Assembly: GCA_016714225.1 (NCBI GenBank)
Contig: JADJNS010000006.1
Location: 310,001-374,000, forward strand
Source: Archangiaceae bacterium
GTDB lineage: Bacteria; Myxococcota; Myxococcia; Myxococcales; Myxococcaceae
Length of the DNA stretch: 64,000 nt
Direction of reading: 5' to 3'
Shown here one piece after another: positions 1 to 7,650 of the stretch. Below the pieces are notes generated by a model that made no database searches, was not told the DNA's origin, and was given only the letters and a program-made list of their open reading frames with translations. Position 1 is the first letter of the stretch, and every line of letters starts with the position of its first letter. A program made the position numbers and the translations under genes.

Positions 1-1
1 G

Positions 2-826
2 CCCTACTCGCTGCGGCGCCCGATGCTCGACATCACGCTCGCCGACGGCGGGGCGCTCGACGCCGAGGTGATGACGTCGGCGCGCATTCCTCCGCCCGTG
101 TTCGGGCTCGGGCTGCTCGAGGCGGTGCCGGACGACGAGGTGCTGAGCCGCGCGGATCCGGCCGACGCCGACGGCGACGGCATCTCGGGGCGCGCCAACG
201 AGGTGTGGGACGCGCAGCGGAGCCACACGGTGCTGGGCCGGTTCGGGTGGAAGGCGAACGCGCCCGATCTCCTCCAGCAGGCCGCGGGCGCCTACGCGCA
301 GGACATGGGCGTCAGCACCCCGCTGTTTCCGGAGGCCGACGGGGGCGCGGAGCTCGATGCGCGCACGCTCGCCGCCGCCGCCTTCTACACCCGCACGCTG
401 GCGGTGCCGGCGCGCGCCCCCGCCGGCGAGCTCGAGCGCCGCGGTGAGGCGCTGTTCGCGCGGGCGGGATGCGCCGCCTGTCACCTGGAAGAGCTGCGCA
501 CCGCCGAGCACGAGCTCGAGGCGCTCGAAGGGCAGGCGATTCACCCGTACACGGATCTGCTGCTGCACAACATGGGCTTCGAGCTGGCCGACGGCCGGCC
601 CGACTTCCAGGCGTCGGGCACCGAGTGGCGCACTGCTCCGCTGTGGGGGCTGGGGCTCACGCAGACGGTGCTGCCGTATTCGAGCTACCTGCACGACGGC
701 CGCGCCCGGACGCTGGAGGAGGCGGTGCTGTGGCACTCCGGCGAGGCGGAGGCGTCGAGAGAGCGCTTCCGGACCGCGCCCGCTGGCGACCGTGCGGCCT
801 TGATCGCGTTCCTGCGCTCGCTATGA
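2..826 (+). CDS. Di-haem oxidoreductase (DUF1111/DHOR family), C-terminal part, cut by window edge
   Basis: The reading frame is open from the first bases, so the N-terminal half is missing. A CAACH haem c motif is seen at nt 470-484. It is followed by the block YLHDGRARTLEEAVLWHSGEA and a final FLRSL, which are typical of the DUF1111 di-haem 'thiol oxidoreductase' family related to MauG/CcpA peroxidases. The family is periplasmic and redox active, but its substrate is unknown. The stop overlaps the next start (ATGA at 823-826), so it is translated together with the downstream lipoprotein cytochromes. The family call is good; any precise role is unknown. Confidence 0.8.
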   Translation, partial: PYSLRRPMLDITLADGGALDAEVMTSARIPPPVFGLGLLEAVPDDEVLSRADPADADGDGISGRANEVWDAQRSHTVLGRFGWKANAPDLLQQAAGAYAQDMGVSTPLFPEADGGAELDARTLAAAAFYTRTLAVPARAPAGELERRGEALFARAGCAACHLEELRTAEHELEALEGQAIHPYTDLLLHNMGFELADGRPDFQASGTEWRTAPLWGLGLTQTVLPYSSYLHDGRARTLEEAVLWHSGEAEASRERFRTAPAGDRAALIAFLRSL

Positions 827-3627
827 AGGCCTTGATCGCCATGTCGTGTGCGCTCGCCGTGGCCGCCTGTGCGCCGGCGGGCGAGCCGTTCGCCGTCTTC
901 CGCGCGCGCTCTCTGCCCGTGCTCGAGCGAAGCTGCGCGGCCACGGCGTGCCACGGGGTGGCGCCCGACGCCGAGGCGCGCGGCGAGGTGATCGACTGGA
1001 GCCAGCTGTTCTTCCGACTCGACGCGGCCGGCCGCATCGCCGACCCGCCCGCGGCGTACGGGGCCGCGAAGCGGCGCATCGACACGCAGGAGGAGCCGGG
1101 GTTCTCGACCCTGCTGCGCAAGCCGCTGTCCGTAGAGCGCGGCGGGCTGGGGCACCTGGGCGGCGCGAGCTTCGCGGCCCCCGAGGGGCCGGAGTATCGC
1201 GCCCTCGCCGAGTGGATCGCGCTCGAGCGCGCGGGCGGCGAAGATCCTCCGCCGCTCTCGGAGCTCGAGCAGGTGTTCGCGGCGACGGTGCAGCCGGTGC
1301 TGGTCGAGGGCACCTGCTTCACCGCGCGCTGCCACGGCGCCGAGGCGGGCGGAACGCCGTACCATCTGGATCCCGGCTACGAGGGCCGTTTCCCCGTCAG
1401 CGCGACCCGCAAGAACTACGAGGCGACCCTCGCGATGGCCTCGCTCGACGGCTGGGCCACGCAGTCGCGGGTGCTGCGCAAGGCGCAGCCTCTCGGCCCG
1501 GGCATCCTGCACAAGGGGCTCAACTTCGACTTCTTCGCCGGGAACCCGGGCGGGGGCGCCACCGCGCTCCTCGAGTGGATCTGCGCGGAGCGGCGCGCCC
1601 GGACCGGCGGCGACTGCGCCGCGGCGGGGGAGCTCCCGATGTCCGGCTTCGTCGTGGTGCGGGGACCGGTGCCGGCGAGCCACGCCTTCGAGCTCGACAC
1701 GTTCGCGCCCGGAAGCGACCTGTACCTCGCGACCGTCGAGGGTCCGGAGCTTCCGGTCGTGTCGCTGGAGAACCTGACGGCGCACCTGCACCCGGGCGGC
1801 CCGGCCGACGTACGAGACCCTGCCGTGTCTCGCGACGGACGGCGCGTCGTCTTCGCCATGCGCCGGCACGCCGGCGAGGGGCATCACCTCTGGCTGCTGG
1901 AGCTCGGCTCACGCGCGGCGCGGCAACTCACGTTCGGCAACGCAGCGCTGCCCGGCGGCGGCCTGGCCACGGATCGCGACCCCACCTTCGGGCCCGGCGA
2001 CACGGTGTGGTTCGCCTCGACGCGCGCCGGCCACGTCGCGGACCAGGGCCGGCTGCTCGACGCAGAGCTCTACTCGCTGGACGTGCAGACGCTCGCGCTC
2101 CGCCGGTGGACGTATACGCCCCACGTCGAGCGCAAGCCGGCGTTCCTCGACGTCGGCGACGAGGCGGGGGGCGAGGTGTCGTTCAGCGTGCTGCGCGACG
2201 CGCTGCCCGCCCAGGCGCGCGCGCACATCTTCCGGTTTCCTCCGAGCCAGCGCACCGAGTACCACCAGCACTTCGGCATCACGCCGATCGCGGACTTCGT
2301 CTTCGACCTGCGTGAGCTGCCCGACGGGCGCTACGTCGCGACGGTGGGGCAGCTGCCGGCGCCGGGGCACGCGGGGAAGCTGGCCATCATCGAGAGGAAC
2401 TTCGGGCCGGAGATCAACGAGCGATCTGCCGCGAGCCAGCCGGCGCTCGAGCGCTACGAGCCGCCGATGGTGCTGCTCCCGCTCGACGGTTCGTGGCGAG
2501 ACCCGGCTCCGCTGCCCGACGGCAGGCTCCTCGCCGCGCACGTGTATGGGGGGCTCGACGGGGGCACGCTGTCGACGCGCATCGAGCTGCTCGAGCTCGC
2601 CGAACGGGCGGGCGGCCCGGTCATTTCGCGCGAGGTGGTGCTGCTCGACGAGCCGGGGGTCGCCTTCAGTGACCCGGAGCCCGTCGCGCTGCGTGCGCCG
2701 GTGCGCGAAGACGGGGAGGCGCTGCCCCAGAGCGGCGAGGAGACCGCGGTGTTCCGGCACCAGGGCCTGCCGATGATCGACGCGCTGCTGGCGAACCTGT
2801 CGCCGTCGGGGACCAAGCGGCCGCTGGAGGGCGTACGCTTCGTGCGGCTCGTCGAGCACCTGCCGCGGTCACCTGCCTCGCGGGCGGTCGCCGCGGCGGG
2901 TGTTCACGGGCCGGCGCGCGCCCTCGCGGAGCTGCCGGTCGAGGCCGACGGGAGCTTCCAGGCGCGGGTGCCGGCCGGCGTGCCCTTCCGGGTCCAGGCG
3001 CTCGACGCGTCCGGCATGGCCATCGGCGTGATGCACAACCGCTGGTACTACGCGTTGCCCGGCCAGGTGCTTACCCAGGGACTCGCGGCAGTGAGCGGCG
3101 GGCGGCGCTACGGCTCGCGCTGCGCCGCCTGTCACGGCGACGCGGGCGGCTCGGCGCTTCCCCCCGCACAGGAGCCGCTCGACACCATCTCCGGGGCGTC
3201 GCTCTCGCTCGCGCGGTTCGAGGGGCAGGATCCGCGGCGGCCGAGGAGCCCGGCCGTGCTGGGCGCGCAGAGCCGCATCGAGGTCGACTTCGTGCGCGAC
3301 GTGCAGCCGATCTTCGATCGCCGCTGCGGCGCGTGCCACGCCGGCGCGGCGCCGGCGGGCGGTGTCGATCTGGGGGCCGGTGCGGGCCGGCGCTTCAGCC
3401 GCGCGTACGAGGCCCTGGTCGAGGGGCGCTGGGTCGACGACGGCGACGCTCGCGCACGCGCGAGCCCGCTCATCGAGCTGCTCACGGGCCGAGAGCTCGA
3501 CGCGCCACGCAGCACGCCCGCGGCGCCGCACCTCGCCGCGAAGGGCGCCGCGGAGCTGACCGCCGGCGAGCTGCTCACCCTCGTGCGGTGGATCGAGCTG
3601 GGCGCGACCTTCGAGGGTACCCCGTGA
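823..3627 (+). CDS. Large lipoprotein with beta-propeller (PD40-like) and several haem c-type motifs
   Basis: 934 aa. The ATG overlaps the previous stop and starts a lipoprotein signal (VAAC, Cys16), so an outer-membrane or periplasmic lipoprotein is likely. Two widened haem motifs are seen near the N-terminus: CAATACH (about residue 38) and CFTARCH (about 165), both CX4CH. Two normal CXXCH motifs lie near the C-terminus: CAACH (about 767) and CGACH (about 835). The middle has TolB/PD40-like propeller blades (for example DGRRVVFAMRRHAGEGHHLW). The stretch ADGSFQARVPAGVPF followed by CAACH resembles the C-terminal layout of hydrazine-synthase-alpha-like propeller/cytochrome proteins. That resemblance is family-level only and does not imply hydrazine synthesis. 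It lies in an operon with other cytochromes. Confidence 0.75.
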   Translation: MKALIAMSCALAVAACAPAGEPFAVFRARSLPVLERSCAATACHGVAPDAEARGEVIDWSQLFFRLDAAGRIADPPAAYGAAKRRIDTQEEPGFSTLLRKPLSVERGGLGHLGGASFAAPEGPEYRALAEWIALERAGGEDPPPLSELEQVFAATVQPVLVEGTCFTARCHGAEAGGTPYHLDPGYEGRFPVSATRKNYEATLAMASLDGWATQSRVLRKAQPLGPGILHKGLNFDFFAGNPGGGATALLEWICAERRARTGGDCAAAGELPMSGFVVVRGPVPASHAFELDTFAPGSDLYLATVEGPELPVVSLENLTAHLHPGGPADVRDPAVSRDGRRVVFAMRRHAGEGHHLWLLELGSRAARQLTFGNAALPGGGLATDRDPTFGPGDTVWFASTRAGHVADQGRLLDAELYSLDVQTLALRRWTYTPHVERKPAFLDVGDEAGGEVSFSVLRDALPAQARAHIFRFPPSQRTEYHQHFGITPIADFVFDLRELPDGRYVATVGQLPAPGHAGKLAIIERNFGPEINERSAASQPALERYEPPMVLLPLDGSWRDPAPLPDGRLLAAHVYGGLDGGTLSTRIELLELAERAGGPVISREVVLLDEPGVAFSDPEPVALRAPVREDGEALPQSGEETAVFRHQGLPMIDALLANLSPSGTKRPLEGVRFVRLVEHLPRSPASRAVAAAGVHGPARALAELPVEADGSFQARVPAGVPFRVQALDASGMAIGVMHNRWYYALPGQVLTQGLAAVSGGRRYGSRCAACHGDAGGSALPPAQEPLDTISGASLSLARFEGQDPRRPRSPAVLGAQSRIEVDFVRDVQPIFDRRCGACHAGAAPAGGVDLGAGAGRRFSRAYEALVEGRWVDDGDARARASPLIELLTGRELDAPRSTPAAPHLAAKGAAELTAGELLTLVRWIELGATFEGTP

Positions 3628-4070
3628 AGCGCTCGCTGCTCGCCGCCCTGCTCGCGGCCTGCGCCGGCTCGGGCGAAGGCGCGCCAGAGCCCGGGGCCGG
3701 GAGCCTCGACGACTTCGTCGCGCTGGCGCAGCCGGTGCTCGAGGGACGCTGCGCGAACCCGTCGTGCCACGGCAACGCCGCGCGCCCGCTGTCGCTCTAC
3801 GCGGTGCACCGGTTCCGGCTGGAGCCGGGCGCGCTCTGGCTCGACGCGCCGCTCAGCGAGCGCGAGCTGCGTCACAACTTCCGCCAGGCGTCGGTGTTCG
3901 TCGAAGGCGCCAGCGAACCCGAGCGGGTACGCCTGCTGCTGAAGCCGCTGTCGGCGCGCGCGGGAGGAGGCGGCCACGCAGGCGTCGAGGTGTTCGCGGA
4001 GAGAGACGATTACGGCTACCGGGCGCTGCTGGCCTGGGTCGAGGCGGCGTTCGAAGGAGGCGGCCGGTGA
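3624..4070 (+). CDS. Small lipoprotein with a CX4CH haem-like motif
   Basis: 148 aa. The GTG start overlaps the upstream stop (GTGA). The N-terminus is a short lipoprotein signal ending AAC at residue 13. One motif, CANPSCH (residues 43-49), matches the widened CX4CH motifs of the preceding protein, and the surrounding sequence VLEGRCANPSCHG resembles them too. It probably belongs to the same redox assembly. Whether CX4CH is actually loaded with haem cannot be decided from sequence. I do not recognise a named family. Confidence 0.7.
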   Translation: MKRSLLAALLAACAGSGEGAPEPGAGSLDDFVALAQPVLEGRCANPSCHGNAARPLSLYAVHRFRLEPGALWLDAPLSERELRHNFRQASVFVEGASEPERVRLLLKPLSARAGGGGHAGVEVFAERDDYGYRALLAWVEAAFEGGGR

Positions 4071-4273
4071 CGCTGCGCGTGCTCGCCGCCGCCGCCGTGC
4101 TGCTGGCAGAGTCGTGCACCACGGTGTCGGCGGTGCAGCGCGGCCGGCTGATGCAGCGCGCGATGCAGGCCAAGCCGGCGCTCGATGGCGCGTTCGACGG
4201 CCACGTCGAAGAGCTGCGCGAGGCCGCGTTGGGCGCGAGCGCCGGAGAGAATGCGTCGTGCGGCTGCCGGTGA
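4067..4273 (+). CDS. DUF4266-like small lipoprotein
   Basis: 68 aa. The GTG start overlaps the previous gene (GTGA). It has a lipoprotein signal (LAESC), then CTTVSAVQRGRLMQRAMQ, a His and REAA segment, and a C-terminal CGCR. This order matches DUF4266, a short lipoprotein family normally encoded directly before a DUF3570 outer-membrane protein, as here. The usual ApbE flavin transferase and thioredoxin-like partners are not seen in this window. The role is unknown; it probably works with the following barrel protein at the outer membrane. Confidence 0.75.
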   Translation: MTLRVLAAAAVLLAESCTTVSAVQRGRLMQRAMQAKPALDGAFDGHVEELREAALGASAGENASCGCR

Positions 4274-5340
4274 TGGCGCTCGCGGTGGCGGTGCTCGCGT
4301 GCGGAGCGCCGCGGCTCTCGAACAAGGCGTCGTCGCGCGTGCACGTCTACACGGATTCGCGGTTGACGGTCGTGTCGCCGGCGGTGCGTGACGAGGTGCA
4401 GGTGAAGAACACGCGCCTCGGCGCGGCCTACGCGGCGGACGTGGTGACCGGCGCGTCGCCCGCGCTCGTGGCCGACGTGGTGTCGGCGGCGAGCCCCTTC
4501 ACCGAGGTGCGGCACCAGCTCGCGGCTTCGGGCAGCCACGCCATCTCGCCCGAGACGGAGGTGTCGGCGGGCTACGCGGTCAGCCTCGAGCCCGACCACT
4601 CGGTGCACGGCCCCTCCGTCGGCTTCACGCAGGAGCTCGTCGAGCGCATGGTGCGCGCGACCGCGCGCTACCAGCTCTTGTTGGAGTCGAATCGTCGCGT
4701 CGACCAGCCCGGCTTCGCCGAGTGGGGCGTCGGCCACCGCGTGGATCTCGGCTGGACGCAGATCGCGACGCCGAGGCTCGTGTGGAGCGCGCTGGCCACC
4801 GGTACGGCGTGGCGCTGCGGCGAGACCATCGGGTGCCTCGCCAACCCGTATCGCTCCGTCGGCGTCGAGCTCGGCGATGGCGACCGCGTCGCGCTGCCCG
4901 AGCGGCACCCGTCGTCGCGACTTCAGATCGCGGCGGCGCTGCGGGCGAGCTGGTCGTTTCACCAGGGCGCGGGGCTGCACGGTGGCTACCGCTTCTCGGC
5001 CGACACCTGGGGCGTGACCGCGCACACCGCGGATCTCTCGGCCGCGTTCGAGCTGTTCGACGGCCGGCTGCTGCTCCGCTGCGAGGCCCGCGGCACGGCG
5101 CAGAGCGCAGCGTCGTTCTACCGCGCGCGTTACGAGGGCGGCGTGCCCGCGGTGCGCACCGGTGACGCCGAGCTGTCGCGGCTGTGGAACGCGCGCGCGC
5201 AGCTCCACCTCGAGTGGGCGGTGGGGCCGGTGCGCGTCGTCGGCTCGTTCGGGCGCATGTGGAACCTGTACCCCGACTACCCGGCGCTGCGCACGAGGCA
5301 CGCGTGGCTCGTCGGGCTCGGCGTCGACCTCGAGCTGTGA
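4258..5340 (+). CDS. DUF3570 outer-membrane beta-barrel protein
   Basis: 360 aa. I chose the GTG at 4258, which has GGAGAGA upstream; an ATG at 4273 is an alternative. Either gives a signal ending in VLACG. The body is rich in alternating polar/nonpolar strands and contains the family-typical start SSRVHVYTDSRLTVVSPAV and YAADVVTGASPALV. It ends in a C-terminal strand GLGVDLEL, as expected for a barrel. It overlaps the DUF4266 gene by 16 nt. The pair is probably an outer-membrane module linked to the upstream cytochromes. Function within the family is unproven. Confidence 0.75.
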   Translation: MRLPVMALAVAVLACGAPRLSNKASSRVHVYTDSRLTVVSPAVRDEVQVKNTRLGAAYAADVVTGASPALVADVVSAASPFTEVRHQLAASGSHAISPETEVSAGYAVSLEPDHSVHGPSVGFTQELVERMVRATARYQLLLESNRRVDQPGFAEWGVGHRVDLGWTQIATPRLVWSALATGTAWRCGETIGCLANPYRSVGVELGDGDRVALPERHPSSRLQIAAALRASWSFHQGAGLHGGYRFSADTWGVTAHTADLSAAFELFDGRLLLRCEARGTAQSAASFYRARYEGGVPAVRTGDAELSRLWNARAQLHLEWAVGPVRVVGSFGRMWNLYPDYPALRTRHAWLVGLGVDLEL

Positions 5341-6905
5341 GGCAGCGAGAGGCGCAGATTCTGCGGGCGCTGGCCCCTCGACGCAGGTTTTTGCGCGCCG
5401 GGGCGAACATTCTCCCGGGGGGCCTCGCGGCGCCCGGGTTGCAGGACTGCTGCGGCTTGGGCCTGGGACTCATCGAAGTCTTCCCCGACGCGCTGCTCGT
5501 CGTGGACGAGGCGGGGCTCATTCGCGCGATGAACGAGGCGGCGGCAGAGCTCTTCGGGTACCGCCGCGAGGAGCTCATCGGCCGGCCGTTGGACGGGCTG
5601 CTTCCGCCAGAGGCGGTCGCCGCGCACGGCGCGCGAATCGCCGACTACTTTCGCGCTCCGCGCCGGGGGCCCATGGGCAAGGCAAGGACGCTCGACGCGC
5701 TGCGGAGCACGGGCGAGCGGGTGCCCGTGGAGATCTCGCTGAGTCTCGTTCAGCTCGAGGGCCGGCGCATGATCGCGGCTTCGGTGCGGGACGTCACGGA
5801 GCATCGGCGGATTGCCCGCGAGGCTCAGCAGCGCGAGGAGCGCACCCGCTCGCTGATGCGGCTCACGCAGGTCGGAACCTGGGAGCTCGACCTCGTCACC
5901 GGCCAGTGCGCCTTCTCGTCCGAGCTGGCTGCCGTGGCCGGCTTCGCGTGTACCGCGCTGCCGCTGACCGGCCTCGAGGAGGTGATTCACCCCGAAGACC
6001 GCGGCCCGCTCCACGAGGCGGTTGGACGGACCCGAGGCGGAGCGGGCGCGCTCGAGCTGTCGGTGCGCGTGCGGCGAGCAGATGGTGCGTGGCGCTGGCT
6101 CGACCTCCGTGGCTTCGTGGAGCTCGGGCCGGCCGGTGAACCGGCACGCATTCGCGGCCTGGCGGCGGACGCGACGGAGCAGCGGCTCGCCCAGGAGCAG
6201 CTGGTGGTGACCGACCGGCTCGCCTCGCTCGGCGTGCTCGCCGCCGGCCTCGCGCACGAGCTCAACAACCCGCTCGCGGCCCTGCTGCCGAACCTCGAGA
6301 TGCTCCTCGACGACCTGCGGCGCGTGCAGCGCGGCGAGCCAGTGGACCTGGCCTTCGTGGCCCAGGGCGCAGCCGACGCGCTCGAGGCGGCCCGGCGCAT
6401 GAGCGAGATCACGCGCGACCTCATGCGGCTGGCGCGGGGCCACGGCGCGCGCGCCCCCGTCGATCTCGTGAAGGTCCTGCAGGCCTCGCTGCGCCTTGGC
6501 GGGGCGCTGCTCAGGGGCCGCGCTCGGGTCGAGACCGACTTCCAGCCCGTTCCACCGGTGCTGGGAACAGAGGCCGAGCTGGGTCAGGTGTTCCTGAGCC
6601 TCATCATCAACGCCGCCGAGGCGATGCCGGAGGGCGGGGCCTTGGAGCACCGGCTGACCGTGCGCACCGGACTCGACGGGTCGGGGCGGGTGCGCGGAGA
6701 GGTGTTGGACACCGGGAACGGCATGGCCGCCGACGTGACCGCGCGGCTGTTCGTGCCTTTCTTCACCACCAAGACGGCCGGCGCCGGCACCGGGCTGAGC
6801 CTCGCCATCTCTCACCGCATCGTCACGCAGCACGGCGGCGAAATTCAGGTCGAGTCGATCGTGGGGCGGGGCAGCACGTTTCGCGTGCTGCTGCCGCCGG
6901 CGTGA
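5337..6905 (+). CDS. PAS-PAS sensor histidine kinase (NtrB-like architecture)
   Basis: 522 aa if the GTG overlapping the previous stop (GTGA) is used; a later TTG start cannot be excluded because the first 40 residues look poorly conserved. Order: PAS (about 40-155, VFPDALLVVDEAGLIRAMNEAA), second PAS/PAC (about 180-290), HisKA with the phospho-acceptor His307 in GLAHELNNPLAALL, and a HATPase with N box (LIINAAEAMPEGG), DTGNGM and GTGLSLA. No transmembrane segment is visible, so it is probably cytosolic. No response regulator lies next to it. Its signal and target are unknown. Confidence 0.85.
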   Translation: MRQREAQILRALAPRRRFLRAGANILPGGLAAPGLQDCCGLGLGLIEVFPDALLVVDEAGLIRAMNEAAAELFGYRREELIGRPLDGLLPPEAVAAHGARIADYFRAPRRGPMGKARTLDALRSTGERVPVEISLSLVQLEGRRMIAASVRDVTEHRRIAREAQQREERTRSLMRLTQVGTWELDLVTGQCAFSSELAAVAGFACTALPLTGLEEVIHPEDRGPLHEAVGRTRGGAGALELSVRVRRADGAWRWLDLRGFVELGPAGEPARIRGLAADATEQRLAQEQLVVTDRLASLGVLAAGLAHELNNPLAALLPNLEMLLDDLRRVQRGEPVDLAFVAQGAADALEAARRMSEITRDLMRLARGHGARAPVDLVKVLQASLRLGGALLRGRARVETDFQPVPPVLGTEAELGQVFLSLIINAAEAMPEGGALEHRLTVRTGLDGSGRVRGEVLDTGNGMAADVTARLFVPFFTTKTAGAGTGLSLAISHRIVTQHGGEIQVESIVGRGSTFRVLLPPA

Positions 6906-6914
6906 CGCGTCACG
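6901..6914. other. Perfect 14-bp palindrome between converging genes
   Basis: CGTGACGCGTCACG reads the same on both strands and contains the TGA stop of the kinase gene and the TGA stop of the opposite HAD gene. It may serve as a minimal bidirectional hairpin, or simply reflect the two stop codons. The arms are too short for a strong terminator. Confidence 0.35.
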
Positions 6915-7650
6915 GTTCGAAGGTCGAGATCCGCAACGGACACTGAGCCGTCTCGCGCGCGGCGCTGTACATCGGCAGCGCGACCGCGACGCCGACTGCC
7001 CCCGGCCACGCGGCCGCGAGCGCGACGTCGCGGTGGGTCTTCTCGTCGTCGATGACGGCCACCACGCGGCCGTACCGGGCGCGAATCTCGACCTGGTGGC
7101 GGCGCCGGTTCTCGGCATCGCTCAATTCAGGCTCGCCGACGAGCAGCGCCAGAGACGCGAGCCCGCCCGTCGCGAACGCGCGGTGCGTGGCCTCCTCCGC
7201 ACAGCGGTGCCACCGGTGGGAGCTCAGGACCACGACGCCGCCGAGCGCTTCGACGCGCTTGATGAAGCTCTTGAACCCCGGCGTGACGCGATCGGTGTGG
7301 AGCGTGGCCTCGTCCCAGAAGACCTCGGTGTCGAGCGAGCGGAGCTTCCGCAGCGCGGAGTACCTGGCGCCCAGTCCGGTGAGCTCGAGGAAGTCGGCCC
7401 AGGCCTCGGCCGTGTAGCCCGGCAGCATCGGAAACGCGGCGAGCCGGAACAGCTCGGGGATCTGGTGCGCATGGGCGAGGGCGAGCAGCGCCGTCTCGGT
7501 GCGCTCGTCGGGCATGAGGCTCGTGAGATCGAGATCGACCTCGACGACCGGGTTGACGCCGGCGAGCGCCGCGACGCGTACGCGATCGTCGATGGCGGCG
7601 AGCGTCCGCCGCTGGACCTCGACGGGCACCGCGGGGTGGAGGTGCTTCAT
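6910..7650 (-). CDS. HAD-superfamily phosphatase-like protein, last gene of the molybdoenzyme operon
   Basis: 246 aa. The ATG overlaps the upstream stop (ATGA). It has HAD motif I, DLDLT (D39, D41), a motif II Ser/Thr in VVVLSSHRW, and acidic motif IV in VVAVIDDEKTHRD. The pattern is closest to a small metal-dependent phosphatase, and no signal peptide is present. A paralogue at 32638-33555 shares long identical stretches (for example EVDLDLTSLMPDERTE and LHTDR-TPG). Both are under FNR-type palindromes. The substrate is unknown. Confidence 0.75.
   Translation of the reverse strand: MKHLHPAVPVEVQRRTLAAIDDRVRVAALAGVNPVVEVDLDLTSLMPDERTETALLALAHAHQIPELFRLAAFPMLPGYTAEAWADFLELTGLGARYSALRKLRSLDTEVFWDEATLHTDRVTPGFKSFIKRVEALGGVVVLSSHRWHRCAEEATHRAFATGGLASLALLVGEPELSDAENRRRHQVEIRARYGRVVAVIDDEKTHRDVALAAAWPGAVGVAVALPMYSAARETAQCPLRISTFEP

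Noticed and set aside
823..3627. Calling this protein hydrazine synthase alpha
   Set aside because: Only the general propeller-plus-cytochrome layout is shared. There are no beta/gamma subunits or hydrazine dehydrogenase genes in the window, and such proteins are widespread.
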